From a virus, in IMG/VR virus record IMGVR_UViG_3300033233_000105, positions 1-34,938 of that record: a stretch of DNA of 34,938 nucleotides, one strand, 5' to 3'. Of this stretch, positions 21,416-30,025 are shown in pieces. The translations under genes were made by a program, and so were the position numbers. Position 1 is the stretch's first letter; each line of letters begins with the position of its first letter. The notes under the pieces are model-generated. The model saw only the letters and a program-made list of their open reading frames with translations, did not search any database and was not told the DNA's origin.

Positions 21416-22844
21416 CAAGCAAAAACGAAAGAGTGTTGTTTATCAATATACTAAAGTTGCGCTTGAGCAAGCTTTTATATATTTACTACAAACGAACTTT
21501 TATGCATTCTGTATTTTTTATGATCCGGATTTTTTCTCTATAAACAAATGGCACTTAAAAGTTTTAGCTAAATCACTTCAAAAAGTTTCTGATGGTGTTA
21601 TAAAAAAACTCGCTGTTTCACTTCCTCCACGTGCAGGCAAATCTTACACAGTATCTTTATGGTGCGCATGGTTAATAGGTAAAGGTGTTGATAATCCTAA
21701 TACATCAATTATGCGTAATAGTTATGGACAGTCTATCGCACAAAAATTTTCTTATGACGTTAGATTTATAATACAATCAGAAAAATTTTTATCGGTGTTT
21801 CCAAATGTTAAATTAAAAACAGATAAAGCAAGTGTTGATGACTGGGCTATAGAAGGAAGTGCACAATCAACTTATTTTTGTTCTGGTGTAGGTGGTGCAG
21901 TAACTGGTAAAGGTTGTAGTACAGTTGGAATATCTGATGACTTAATTAAAAACTTAGAAGATGCATTAAGTGATATTATATTAGAGAAAACATGGGGCTG
22001 GTATTTATCAACACATAAATCTAGATTTGAAAAAGGCTGTCCTGAAGTTAATATTGCAACACGTTGGTCAAAGAAAGATGTTATTGGACAGACAACAGAA
22101 CTGGAAAATGATTGGACGCTGGTTATTATACCTGCATTAACAGATAAAGGAGAATCTTTTTGTGATGAAATAAAATCAACATCAGAGTACTTAGCATTAA
22201 AAAAAATTATGGATCAGTATATATGGGAAGCTGAGTATATGCAGAATCCTATTGAGTCTAAAGGCTTATTATACCCTGTCGATGAGTTGAATAGATTTTC
22301 AATGCACGAACTTGATAAATATTATAAAGGCAATGACACAAACAAATTGTATTTCGATGCTATAATAGGTTATACAGACATAGCAGATGAAGGAGCAGAT
22401 TATCTCGCATCTGTTGCTGCTGCAATTGTTGGAGAGAAAGTTTATATAATAGATGTAGTATTCACACAAGATCCAATTGAAGTAACTCAACCACAAGTAG
22501 CTGCAATGATTATTAAGACAGAACAACACATGCATAAACTTGAATCTAATAATGGTGGTAAAGCATTTGGAATGAAAGTAAGAGAACTTGTCACTGAAGA
22601 ATTGTCTTGCAATGTTAAATGGAAACCAACAACTAAAAATAAAGAAACACGTATACTGATGAAAGCTGGGCTAGTAAAAGAATTCTTTTACTTTAGAGAT
22701 GACTATGACATAGGCAGTCAGTATGATAATTTTATGAAAGCATTAACTAGTTATGTTAGATTAGGTAAAAATAAACATGATGATGCACCTGATGCAGTAA
22801 CGGGTGTTGCTGAAATGATTTATAAGAATAGAAAAATTTTATAG
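21393..22844 (+). CDS. terL: Terminase large subunit
   Basis: The ATPase domain has Walker A PPRAGKS (Lys83 when counted from ATG 21393) and a Walker-B-like VGISDDLIKN, followed by ATRWSKKDVIG, as in many TerL proteins. The nuclease domain has GYTDIADEGADYLAS and the C-terminal DDAPDAVTG. The product is about 483 residues. In-frame alternatives are TTG 21378 and ATG 21399; no ribosome site decides, and the start lies inside the small subunit gene. TerL drives DNA into the prohead and cuts concatemers. Confidence 0.92.
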   Translation: MTMKLKADKQKRKSVVYQYTKVALEQAFIYLLQTNFYAFCIFYDPDFFSINKWHLKVLAKSLQKVSDGVIKKLAVSLPPRAGKSYTVSLWCAWLIGKGVDNPNTSIMRNSYGQSIAQKFSYDVRFIIQSEKFLSVFPNVKLKTDKASVDDWAIEGSAQSTYFCSGVGGAVTGKGCSTVGISDDLIKNLEDALSDIILEKTWGWYLSTHKSRFEKGCPEVNIATRWSKKDVIGQTTELENDWTLVIIPALTDKGESFCDEIKSTSEYLALKKIMDQYIWEAEYMQNPIESKGLLYPVDELNRFSMHELDKYYKGNDTNKLYFDAIIGYTDIADEGADYLASVAAAIVGEKVYIIDVVFTQDPIEVTQPQVAAMIIKTEQHMHKLESNNGGKAFGMKVRELVTEELSCNVKWKPTTKNKETRILMKAGLVKEFFYFRDDYDIGSQYDNFMKALTSYVRLGKNKHDDAPDAVTGVAEMIYKNRKIL

Positions 22845-22878
22845 TAATTAAATACTCAATAGAAAGAGCAGAAACACA

Positions 22879-24405
22879 ATGGCTTATATAACACTACAAC
22901 AGCTTATAAATGCTAAAATAATAAACGATAGTCTTCAGCTTCAAAGCAAAATGATTAACGACTTAATTACAAGTGATAAAAGTTCAATTAAGAAAAAAGA
23001 AATGCGTGAAGGTGAAGCATATTTTAATTCTAGGCATGATGTGTTAGATACTAAGCAATATTATTATCTAAACAATATACGCTATGAAGATAATAGCAAA
23101 GCTAATAATAAAGTAGTTCATCCATTTCATAAATTACTTGTAGAACAGAAAGCTGGTTATATTGCTGGCAACCCAATTGTTTTTTCTTATGATAAATCTA
23201 TGTCAGATAAAGAAGCAGAGCAATTAAATATGCACCTAATGAATTTAGTTACAAATTCATTTGATGATATTATGAATAATTGGATTGTTGGTGCTTCAAA
23301 TAAAGCTGAAGAATGGATTCATGTGTTTATAAACAGTAAAGGAGAGTTTAATTATCTAATAATAAATTCACTTGAACTAATACCAATATATGATACTCAG
23401 TATCAGAATACTTTAGTTGGTATGCTTCGTTATTATAGTGTTGAAGAAATTATAGACAATAATAAAAAACTTATTACTAAAGTAGAATGGTGGACAGAGA
23501 AAGATGTTACATATTACACAGAGACTAGTTCTGGTGAGTATATAATAGACAACACTTACAGTAAAAATCCAAGTGCACATTATTATAATTATAACACAGT
23601 TAATGTTGAAAATAAAATTAGTGGCAGTTGGGGTAAAGTACCATTTGTAAAACTTGCAAACAATTCCTATGGCACTAATGATTTAAAGCCTGTTAAAATA
23701 CTTATAGATGCTTATGACAAAGTTAAATCTGGGTGGGTTAATAATCTTGATGATTTTCAAGAGATGGTACTTGTTCTTAAAGGTTATGCTGGAATTGTAA
23801 CATCACAGCAAAGACAAAGTGGTTATTCTGAGTTAGATGCATTTTTTCAGAACTTAAAAACTAAAAAAGTAATTCCTGTTGATGATGAAGGAAGTGTTGA
23901 GCAACTTAAGTTAGATATACCTTATGAAGCAAGGGATAAATTTCTTGAGATAACAAGAAAAGAAATTTTTTACTTTGGTCAAGGTATAGATGTTAACAAT
24001 GATACATTTGGTAATGCTCCATCAGGTACATCACTTAAATTTGTTTATGCATTGCTTGATCTTAAAGCAAATCAGTTAATAAAAAAAATGGTTTTATCAC
24101 TGTCAGATCTTATGTATTTCTTTGTTTATTGGATTAACTTAACAGAGAAAACAAGCTTTAATAGTAATTCAGTTTCTTATGTGTTTAATAAGTCAATCAT
24201 ATTTAATGAGAAAGAAAAAATAGATGAACTTAATGCAAGCACAAATGTTTTATCAGAACAAACTATACTTGAGAATCATCCATTAGTTAATGACGTTAAA
24301 GAAGAAATACTTAGACTTGAAGCACAGCGCGCAAAAGAACTTGAAGTATATAATAGTAGTTTGCCTAAGACACTTAATGAAAATAATCTTAATGCAGGAA
24401 AATAA
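22879..24405 (+). CDS. Portal protein (SPP1 gp6-like)
   Basis: The 508-residue protein follows TerL directly. It has VVHPFHKLLVEQKAGYIAGN (about 83-102), then GMLRYY and KVEWWTEKDVTYY in the middle and FVYALLDLKANQL later, the pattern of SPP1 gp6-type portals. AAAGAGCAGAAACACA lies upstream of the ATG. It forms the ring at the capsid vertex through which DNA passes. A MuF-type gene follows after 6 bases, as in SPP1-like phages. Confidence 0.9.
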   Translation: MAYITLQQLINAKIINDSLQLQSKMINDLITSDKSSIKKKEMREGEAYFNSRHDVLDTKQYYYLNNIRYEDNSKANNKVVHPFHKLLVEQKAGYIAGNPIVFSYDKSMSDKEAEQLNMHLMNLVTNSFDDIMNNWIVGASNKAEEWIHVFINSKGEFNYLIINSLELIPIYDTQYQNTLVGMLRYYSVEEIIDNNKKLITKVEWWTEKDVTYYTETSSGEYIIDNTYSKNPSAHYYNYNTVNVENKISGSWGKVPFVKLANNSYGTNDLKPVKILIDAYDKVKSGWVNNLDDFQEMVLVLKGYAGIVTSQQRQSGYSELDAFFQNLKTKKVIPVDDEGSVEQLKLDIPYEARDKFLEITRKEIFYFGQGIDVNNDTFGNAPSGTSLKFVYALLDLKANQLIKKMVLSLSDLMYFFVYWINLTEKTSFNSNSVSYVFNKSIIFNEKEKIDELNASTNVLSEQTILENHPLVNDVKEEILRLEAQRAKELEVYNSSLPKTLNENNLNAGK

Positions 24406-24411
24406 AAAATA

Positions 24412-25272
24412 ATGCCTGTTAATTTAACAAAAGAATTACTGAAGTCATACATCAATAGACTTGGAACTATTGATGAGAAACTTATTAACAGTTATAAAAA
24501 AACTTTTGATGAGATACAAAAACAAATTGGAGATGTTTATCTTAAGCTTGGCAAGAATCCATCAATGTCAGAAATAGTTAAGTTCAATAGATTATCTTCA
24601 ATAGAAAAACAGTTACAAAATAGTATTAAAAACTTAGATGGTGATATTAAAAAACTTATTGGTGGTGAAGTATCTTATATAGCTAAAGATAGCTATGATG
24701 AAACACTTAAAGCAATAGAGAAGAGTGGACTTGGATTTAACTTTACAGATATACAAATAAATACTGATGGATTAAAAAGATTTTTAGAAGATACACTTTG
24801 GTCAGATGCTATGACTGACAATACAGGCAAACTGTGGACAGATGTTAAAAGAGAATTTGAAACTGTGTTACGTGCAAATTCACGTGAAGAAATTATATCA
24901 GGAGTTATGCAAGGCAAGTCTTATTCAGATGTTACTAAATCATTACAAGAACGATTTGATATTAGTAGATCGAGAGCTAAGACTATTGCGTTTACTGAAA
25001 TGCATAAAGCACATTCTTATGGTAGAGTTGAAGGAATAAATGTTGCTATGACTAATGCAAAAGAACTTGGTATTAAAACAATGAAAGTTTGGAGAGAAAA
25101 TTATGTTGGAAAACCTCGTCCAGATCACGTGAAAGCAGACGGAACTTTCGCTAATAAGGATGGAATGTTTAATGTAGGCGGTGAATTGCTTACAGCTCCT
25201 GGTTTAGGAACAGATCCATCAAATAATATTAACTGCCATTGCAGTGTAGAGTTTGAAGTTGTTATAAATTAA
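24412..25272 (+). CDS. MuF-like minor head protein
   Basis: The 286-residue protein has a helical N-terminus and a C-terminal Phage_Mu_F-like domain (about 170-283): ISRSRAKTIAFTEMHKAHSYG, RENYVGKPRPDHVKADGTF, GGELLTAPGLGTDP, and NINCHC near the end. This is the typical MuF pattern (R..H......NCRC), associated with portal proteins in SPP1-like heads. Some MuF proteins carry C-terminal toxins; none is visible here, since the protein ends at the domain. It is thought to be packed into the head. Confidence 0.85.
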   Translation: MPVNLTKELLKSYINRLGTIDEKLINSYKKTFDEIQKQIGDVYLKLGKNPSMSEIVKFNRLSSIEKQLQNSIKNLDGDIKKLIGGEVSYIAKDSYDETLKAIEKSGLGFNFTDIQINTDGLKRFLEDTLWSDAMTDNTGKLWTDVKREFETVLRANSREEIISGVMQGKSYSDVTKSLQERFDISRSRAKTIAFTEMHKAHSYGRVEGINVAMTNAKELGIKTMKVWRENYVGKPRPDHVKADGTFANKDGMFNVGGELLTAPGLGTDPSNNINCHCSVEFEVVIN

Positions 25273-25501
25273 AATACAAATAAGAAAGGAGAATAAAGAT
25301 TCACAATTTAAACTTAATATGGACTCATTAGGCTGGTGTGGCGGCATTTTTATATGTCAAGTAATGATTTTATATTAACTCAGTGATTGAGTGGCTCTTA
25401 CAGCTCTTTTAGTATTTAGAGCGTAAAAATAAAAGACTGTTTACTTGTCAAACAAGGTAAAAATTGAACAGAACTAAAAATTAAATGAAAGGCTCGTTGT
25501 T
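25273..25501 (+). ncRNA. Structured intergenic leader before the scaffold gene
   Basis: This 229-bp gap contains AAAGGAG without a following gene (25287-25293), copy C of the GCTGG motif (25321-25342), then two hairpins: TTAC-a-GCTCT pairing with AGAGCGTAA (25398-25426) and TTTACTTGT pairing with ACAAGGTAAA (25440-25461). No frame longer than about 20 codons is supported. The arrangement suggests a structured 5' leader or a small RNA rather than spacer DNA, but no known class is recognised. Confidence 0.4.
25321..25342 (+). repeat. Intergenic GCTGGYGTGGC motif, copy C
   Basis: The 22-bp core is identical to copy A (on the opposite strand) and includes CATTAGGCTGGTGTGGC. It is preceded by AATAT rather than the CTAGTTTT seen in copies A and B, so only the core is conserved. 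It lies 159 bases before the scaffold start. Confidence 0.7.
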
Positions 25502-26173
25502 ATGAAAACTCTTTTAGAACTACTTGGTAAAGAACTTCACGATCAAGTTGTTGAGAAGCTTGGTGATACACAAGTTTTTTTGCACACTAAAGATCAAAAA
25601 GTTATAATCAATGATGGTGTTAATTTTATTCCTAAACACCGATTTGATGAACTTAATGAAACTAATAAAAATCTTTTAGCTCAAGTTACAAAAGCTGAAT
25701 CAGACTTAAGTGAATTGAAAAAAGTTTCAGGCGATAATAAAGAACTTCACGATAAAATAAAAGCTCTTGAAGCAGAGAATAAAAAAGCTAAAACAGATTT
25801 TGAAAAATCTGAATTATCTTTGAAAAAATCTTTAGCTGTTAAAGAAGCTTTGCTTAACGCAGGTGCAATAGATCCTGAAGCTAGAGAATTACTGTTAGCC
25901 AAATTTAAGTTAGATGAACTTGAGATTGATCAAGATGGTAAGATAAAAGATTTTGATAATAAACTAAAGCCTATTAAAGAACACAAAACATTATCTTCTT
26001 TATTTGGTGAAAATAAGTTTGAAGGTGCTGATCACAAAGAAGGCTCATTAACACCAGGTGCAAATGGTTTATACACTATGGAACAAATATCTAGAATGAG
26101 TCAAGAAGAAGTTAATGCAAATTTAGATCTTGTAAATAAATCAATGGCAGCTACAAGTGTAGTTACTAAATAA
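25502..26173 (+). CDS. Capsid scaffolding protein (GP20-like)
   Basis: The 223-residue protein is charged with a long coiled coil (about 45-115, LAQVTKAESDLSELKK through KAKTDFEKSELSLKK), then AGAIDPEARELLLAKF and a KPIKEHKTLSSLFG segment. This is the pattern of phage minor structural GP20-type scaffolds. GAAAGGCTCGTTGTTATG is the start context. Position between portal/MuF and the capsid gene fits. It would guide prohead assembly and then leave the head. Confidence 0.85.
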   Translation: MKTLLELLGKELHDQVVEKLGDTQVFLHTKDQKVIINDGVNFIPKHRFDELNETNKNLLAQVTKAESDLSELKKVSGDNKELHDKIKALEAENKKAKTDFEKSELSLKKSLAVKEALLNAGAIDPEARELLLAKFKLDELEIDQDGKIKDFDNKLKPIKEHKTLSSLFGENKFEGADHKEGSLTPGANGLYTMEQISRMSQEEVNANLDLVNKSMAATSVVTK

Positions 26174-26213
26174 TTAAATATATTGTTCAATAAATTATAA
26201 AGGATTTAGTTAA

Positions 26214-27065
26214 ATGTTAAACAATTTTCAAAAAACAGTTTGGATTGCAAATATATTGAAGTCTCTTGAGAGGGTTCATGTGTTTGCTTCTGTTGCTAAT
26301 AGAGAATATGAAGGTGAATTAAAAAGCCTTGGTGATAGAGTTAGAATGTTAACTCTCGGAGATGTTACTGCAAAATCATATACTAGAAATGCAGATCTTG
26401 CTTCACCTGATGACCTTAATGATGCTGCTACTGAATTAGTTGCCGATCAAGCATACTACTTCAATGTTAAAGTAAATGATGTTGATGCGGTTCAGCAAAA
26501 ACCTTCTCTATTAAAAGCTATGAGTGAAAAAGCTGCTTATGCTTTTCGTGCTCAAGTAGATTCTTTTTTTGCTGGCTTATATGATCAAGCAGGTTTTCAG
26601 AGTTATTCTACTGGCACAACTCCTTGGAATGTTACTTCATTAAATGTTGAAGATGTTTTAATCGCTGCTGGTGAGCAGTTAAGTGATGCAGATGTTCAAT
26701 TGGAAAATCGTTTCTTAATAGTTCCTAATTGGTTCCAATCAAAGTTAATCCTTGCAGGCTTAGCAACTAAAACTTCTAATGATGAGTTATGGGCTAATGG
26801 ATTCATCAAAAGAGTTTTGAACTGGGACTTATATTTAAGTAATAATGTTTCTCATACAACTCCTTCAACCGGGGTTCATGGAAAAATAATTGGTGGTATC
26901 AAAAATGAATCTCTAACATTTGCAAGTGTTATATCTCAGATAGAAGCTTACAGACCTGAGAAACGTTTTGAAGATGCAATCAAAGGAGTGTATGTATTTG
27001 GTGGTAAAGTAGCACGCCCTGATAAAACTATTACTATTCATGCTACTAAAACTGCTGAAGCATAA
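26214..27065 (+). CDS. Major capsid protein
   Basis: The 283-residue product follows the scaffold gene. It starts with a helix (NNFQKTVWIANILKSLERVHV), then VFASVANREYEGELKSLGDRVRM (in two parts), KVNDVDAVQQ and FRAQVDSFFAGLYDQA, and ends with EAYRPEKRFEDAIKGVYVFGGKVARPD. This is the pattern of P22-gp5-like / HK97-fold coat proteins. AAAGGA lies upstream of the ATG. A terminator hairpin follows at 27088, as expected for a highly expressed gene. Confidence 0.85.
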   Translation: MLNNFQKTVWIANILKSLERVHVFASVANREYEGELKSLGDRVRMLTLGDVTAKSYTRNADLASPDDLNDAATELVADQAYYFNVKVNDVDAVQQKPSLLKAMSEKAAYAFRAQVDSFFAGLYDQAGFQSYSTGTTPWNVTSLNVEDVLIAAGEQLSDADVQLENRFLIVPNWFQSKLILAGLATKTSNDELWANGFIKRVLNWDLYLSNNVSHTTPSTGVHGKIIGGIKNESLTFASVISQIEAYRPEKRFEDAIKGVYVFGGKVARPDKTITIHATKTAEA

Positions 27066-27087
27066 TTAGTTTTAATTTTATTTTATT

Positions 27088-27124
27088 AGCTGAGTAGAAA
27101 AATCTTCTCAGCTTTAGTTTTTAA
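27088..27124 (+). terminator. Terminator after the major capsid gene
   Basis: AGCTGAG (27088-27094) pairs with CTCAGCT (27107-27113); inside, AGA can pair with TCT around an AAAA loop. It is followed by TTAGTTTTTAATTAA. It lies 23 bases after the capsid stop and may lower expression of the downstream connector genes. Confidence 0.75.
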
Positions 27125-27165
27125 TTAACATGTTATAAAAAAAATATTTTGGAGAAAAAAAGATT

Positions 27166-27519
27166 ATGGCAAAGACAACTGTAACGGCTACTCAATTAGC
27201 ATTCAACACAATGAGTGCTTCTCTTCCTGTAACTGCAGGAACTGTGATAAATGCCGCTAACACAATGGTAATAGATTACCCTAACGAAGGCAAGTTGCTT
27301 TTGGTTTTGAATAACACTTACGCAGGTGCAAAAAATTTCACAATTAAAGCTGGAGATTTTTTTAGTTCTGTAATGGGTGATATGGTTTTAGCATTAGCAC
27401 AGAATGAAGTTAGATTTTTAGTTCTTGAAAGTGCTCGATTCAAAAATTCAGATGGTCAAATTGAAATTGCATTTGAAGCTAGCACAACTGGATTTGTTAT
27501 GGCACTCTTACTTCCTTAA
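27166..27519 (+). CDS. Capsid decoration-like protein
   Basis: The 117-residue product is beta-rich and low in charge (MAKTTVTATQLAFNTMSASL; KLLLVLNNTYAGAKNFTIKAGDFF) and lies right after the capsid gene, flanked by terminator hairpins on both sides, which suggests strong independent expression. GGAGAAAAAAAG precedes the ATG. The N-terminal repeats of Thr and the NTYAGAKNFTIKAGD segment resemble small head decoration or head-fibre proteins. Role inferred from place and composition. Confidence 0.6.
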   Translation: MAKTTVTATQLAFNTMSASLPVTAGTVINAANTMVIDYPNEGKLLLVLNNTYAGAKNFTIKAGDFFSSVMGDMVLALAQNEVRFLVLESARFKNSDGQIEIAFEASTTGFVMALLLP

Positions 27520-27548
27520 TTAGTGTTGATTTGTTAATGTGTTGTTTG

Positions 27549-27580
27549 GTGCAGGAAATAAAACACCTGCACTTTATTTA
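27549..27580 (+). terminator. Terminator after the decoration-like gene
   Basis: GTGCAGG (27549-27555) pairs with CCTGCAC (27566-27572) across a 10-base loop, followed by TTTATTTAATAAAAAT. It starts about 30 bases after the stop. Together with the hairpin at 27088 it isolates the decoration-like gene. Confidence 0.7.
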
Positions 27581-27604
27581 ATAAAAATAGGAGTTTGAAA
27601 AAAA

Positions 27605-27793
27605 ATGAGTCTAGTTAAATGTGAACATTGCCATGACAGAGTTCCAGCTAGAGGATTACCTTTACATTTGAAGCACTGTGTCAACTATAGAAGAAAATTA
27701 AAAGCAGGAACACTGATTGATGAAACAGAATTAACTGGGTCTACCAAGTTAAAATCTAAAACTAAGTCTACTAAGTTAAAATCTAAAGGTTAA
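27605..27793 (+). CDS. Zinc-finger microprotein in the head gene block (62 aa)
   Basis: The 62-residue product has CEHCHDRVPARGLPLHLKHC (6-25), a C-x2-C-x11-H-x3-C zinc-finger pattern, followed by a basic tail with an internal repeat (STKLKSK twice). AGGAG lies upstream of the ATG. A second protein with the same spacing is encoded at 28772-28942. Small zinc-finger proteins among connector genes are known in some phages, but their role is not established. Binding to nucleic acid or a structural role at the connector are options. Confidence 0.65.
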   Translation: MSLVKCEHCHDRVPARGLPLHLKHCVNYRRKLKAGTLIDETELTGSTKLKSKTKSTKLKSKG

Positions 27794-27796
27794 TAA

Positions 27797-28366
27797 ATGC
27801 CTATAATTACTTTAGCAAGAACAAAAGAACTTTTGCAAATTGCAACAGGTGATACAAGTAAAGACTCTCTCATAACTAGTTTAATTCCTTCAATTCAAGC
27901 TCTAGTTATTGGCTACTGCAAAAATATGTTTATAAATGATGCCTCAATTTTCGTTTCATCTAAAATTTCTTTTAATAAAACCGATAAAAAAATAAATAGT
28001 TCTGAAAGTGTTAATTCTTTTATCGATAAAGGATTTTTTGATGGCTGTGATGTTTCTGTGATGGGCTCATTATATAATGATAAAATCTATGTTGTTAAAA
28101 CTGTTGGTGCCGATTCTCTTTTATTAGATACTACAGAAACTTTAGTTATAGATGAAGCAGAAGGAAATACAATCATAGTTAGTCGAGTAGATTTTCCTAT
28201 AGACCTACAACTTGGTGTTGCTCAGTTAATACAATTTCATTTAACAAATATAGGAAAACAAGTTGTTAGTGAAAGCCTACCCGGTGGATATTCAGTGACA
28301 TACAGGCAGGCGGAATCTTTAATGAAAGAATATTTTTCTACTTATAGAAAGCCGTATTTTATTTAA
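27797..28366 (+). CDS. Head-tail connector protein (gp6/gp15-like adaptor)
   Basis: The 189-residue product begins with a helical part (ITLARTKELLQIATGDTSKDSLI, in pieces; then SLIPSIQALVIGYCKN), typical of phage head-tail connector proteins that bind the portal. The middle is beta-rich (KIYVVKTVGADSLLLD) and the C-terminus helical (LQLGVAQLIQFHL; AESLMKEYFSTYRKP). Position after capsid and before the closure protein supports the call. The middle beta insertion makes it longer than the shortest members. The start is 3 bases after the zinc-finger gene. Confidence 0.7.
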   Translation: MPIITLARTKELLQIATGDTSKDSLITSLIPSIQALVIGYCKNMFINDASIFVSSKISFNKTDKKINSSESVNSFIDKGFFDGCDVSVMGSLYNDKIYVVKTVGADSLLLDTTETLVIDEAEGNTIIVSRVDFPIDLQLGVAQLIQFHLTNIGKQVVSESLPGGYSVTYRQAESLMKEYFSTYRKPYFI

Positions 28367-28770
28367 TGTTACAAGATTATTATAAAGATCTGATACTTGA
28401 AGTTGTTACTAAAGTATCAGACAGTAGCGGAGGCTTTACAGAGGCAATTGTAACCTTTACTTTTCAAGGTTATTTAGCACCTTTAACAGCTTTTGAACGT
28501 TTGGCTAATCAGCAAGTATCGGTTCTTGTAAATGCCAAATTGTTTACAGAAGAAATAATAACAGTGACTTCTCGTATTATTGATGGTGTAGATGAATATG
28601 AAGTAGTAGGTGCTTATAATTTCTTTCATCGTTATTATGAACTGAAAAAAGTAACTGATTCTGTTACTGTAATAGATGAAACTATAGTTGCAGATTTAGA
28701 TTATTTATTAACATTAGACTTAGAGATTTTTATTGAGTCTGGTAATGAATTATTTTTAATAGGAGACTAA
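28366..28770 (+). CDS. Head closure / stopper-like protein
   Basis: The 134-residue product overlaps the connector stop by one base (TAATG). It is beta-rich (EAIVTFTFQGYLAPLTAFE; ITVTSRIIDGVDEYEVVGA), as expected for the small beta-barrel stopper proteins (SPP1 gp16-like). The order connector, closure protein, HK97 gp10-like, tail terminator is standard. The assignment rests on order and predicted fold; no catalytic motif is expected. Confidence 0.6.
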   Translation: MLQDYYKDLILEVVTKVSDSSGGFTEAIVTFTFQGYLAPLTAFERLANQQVSVLVNAKLFTEEIITVTSRIIDGVDEYEVVGAYNFFHRYYELKKVTDSVTVIDETIVADLDYLLTLDLEIFIESGNELFLIGD

Positions 28771-28771
28771 G

Positions 28772-28942
28772 ATGTCCTTAAATATATGTCCATATTGTTT
28801 CGAGCGCATGTATACCATTAAGTTCAAAATACATTACAAAAAATGTAAATGGAAAAAAAGAGTAGAAACACTGGGATTGATAGATACAAACAGTGTGTCA
28901 ATAACAGATAAAAATAATCACTTTGTGATTGTGAAAGGATAG
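28772..28942 (+). CDS. Second zinc-finger microprotein (56 aa)
   Basis: This 56-residue frame has AGGAG upstream of its ATG and encodes CPYCFERMYTIKFKIHYKKC (6-25), with exactly the C-x2-C-x11-H-x3-C spacing of the protein at 27605. The tail is different (VETLGLIDTNSVSITDKNNH), apart from a shared short stretch around a leucine-isoleucine-aspartate-threonine/glutamate element. It fills the gap between the closure protein and the next gene. Both the ribosome site and the paralogue make it credible despite its size. Function is unknown. Confidence 0.65.
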   Translation: MSLNICPYCFERMYTIKFKIHYKKCKWKKRVETLGLIDTNSVSITDKNNHFVIVKG

Positions 28943-28948
28943 AAGAAA

Positions 28949-29227
28949 ATGAGTTACAAGTCAAAATATACTGGGACTCAAATTGATTCCCAGTTAGATT
29001 TAGCAACAACTAATGCTGGGTTAATAACTGCTCTACAACTTACAGAAATTGTAAGACACAGTTTTGCAGGTGCCCCTTCTTTTGCCAATTTAGAAACTGA
29101 GTTTGCAACTGAAGATGCAGGTTTAACTTGGCTATGGAATAATACGAGTAGTAACAAAGTTTATTTAATATATAAGTATTCTCAAACTCAATACAATGTA
29201 ATTGAATTGACAGCAGTAACTTCGTAA
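28949..29227 (+). CDS. Small protein in the connector region, unknown role (92 aa)
   Basis: The 92-residue product starts MSYKSKYTGTQIDSQLDLAT; the KYTGxQID segment is a recurrent short motif near the start of some phage structural proteins. The remainder is beta-rich (SNKVYLIYKYSQTQYNVIEL). GAAAGGATAGAAGAAA is the ribosome site. It shares one base with the next gene. It is probably structural, but no specific part can be named. Confidence 0.55.
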   Translation: MSYKSKYTGTQIDSQLDLATTNAGLITALQLTEIVRHSFAGAPSFANLETEFATEDAGLTWLWNNTSSNKVYLIYKYSQTQYNVIELTAVTS

Positions 29228-29637
29228 TGATAGCTACTTGGAACATAGATGGTGCAGTTAATCGTATCAATAATAAAGTAGAAAAAGCTCTTACGGTTAT
29301 TGGAGCGCAGGCAGTTACTAATGTTGCACAAAGGATTCGACAGAACGGATCTATTGTCAGTTCAAACTTAATTAACAGCATTACTTATGCTACCAATAAA
29401 GAACAACCAGCGCCTTCAAGTGGAAAAGGTCAGGCATTAAAGGCGGCGGAACTTCAAGGAGTAAAGATAGGTACGACGGTTGTATATGCACCAAGAGTTG
29501 AGTTCGGATTTGTAGGAACGGATAGTCTTGGAAGAAAATATAATCAGCCTGCAAAGTCTTTTTTGAGATCAGCTCTCATAGATAATAAAATTAAGTTGAC
29601 AAATCTTTTTAAGTTGATGATGAGAAGCATAAAATGA
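29227..29637 (+). CDS. HK97 gp10-like head-tail joining / tail completion protein
   Basis: The 136-residue product has an N-terminal helix (AVNRINNKVEKALTVIGAQA), then VVYAPRVEFGFVG and PAKSFLRSAL at the C-terminal side, the recognisable pattern of HK97-gp10-like proteins (yA..vE.G ... PfLrpA). It overlaps the next gene by ATGA. It would act at the head-tail junction or in tail completion. Confidence 0.78.
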   Translation: MIATWNIDGAVNRINNKVEKALTVIGAQAVTNVAQRIRQNGSIVSSNLINSITYATNKEQPAPSSGKGQALKAAELQGVKIGTTVVYAPRVEFGFVGTDSLGRKYNQPAKSFLRSALIDNKIKLTNLFKLMMRSIK

Positions 29638-30014
29638 TAACAGAAGTTAGAAATAGAATCTTTGCTCTTGCCAATACAGTCGTAGGATTGGTTAACAAAG
29701 TATTTTATGTAGAGGCTATTCAAGGAACAACATTTCCTTATGCAGTGTTTTCTCAAGTATCAAATCCTGCATCAAGAGATAGTGCATCAAGATTTGAAGA
29801 AATTTATTTTCAAATTAGCATATTTGCTAAAACAGCCTCATTAGTGGAGTCGTTGGCTGCTTTGGTAATTGCAAAGTTTGATGATTGTGAAACATCCTTT
29901 ACTCTTGCATCTTATTGGTGTACTCGAATTGAAAAAGAGTTTACTCGATCAGACAAGAATGAAGATGTGTTTCAAATTACAATTCAGTATAAATTAGATT
30001 TAACAAAAAAATAG
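29634..30014 (+). CDS. Tail terminator / tail completion protein (gp17-like)
   Basis: The 126-residue product overlaps the gp10-like gene by ATGA. It has VFYVEAIQGTTFPYAVFSQVS near the start (FPY...), a beta strand FEEIYFQISIFAKT and an acidic C-terminus with FQITIQYKLDL. This is the pattern of SPP1 gp17 / DUF3168 tail terminators, which cap the tail tube and bind the head. Gene order agrees: it directly precedes the major tail protein. Confidence 0.72.
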   Translation: MITEVRNRIFALANTVVGLVNKVFYVEAIQGTTFPYAVFSQVSNPASRDSASRFEEIYFQISIFAKTASLVESLAALVIAKFDDCETSFTLASYWCTRIEKEFTRSDKNEDVFQITIQYKLDLTKK

Positions 30015-30025
30015 GAGTTAGGCAA

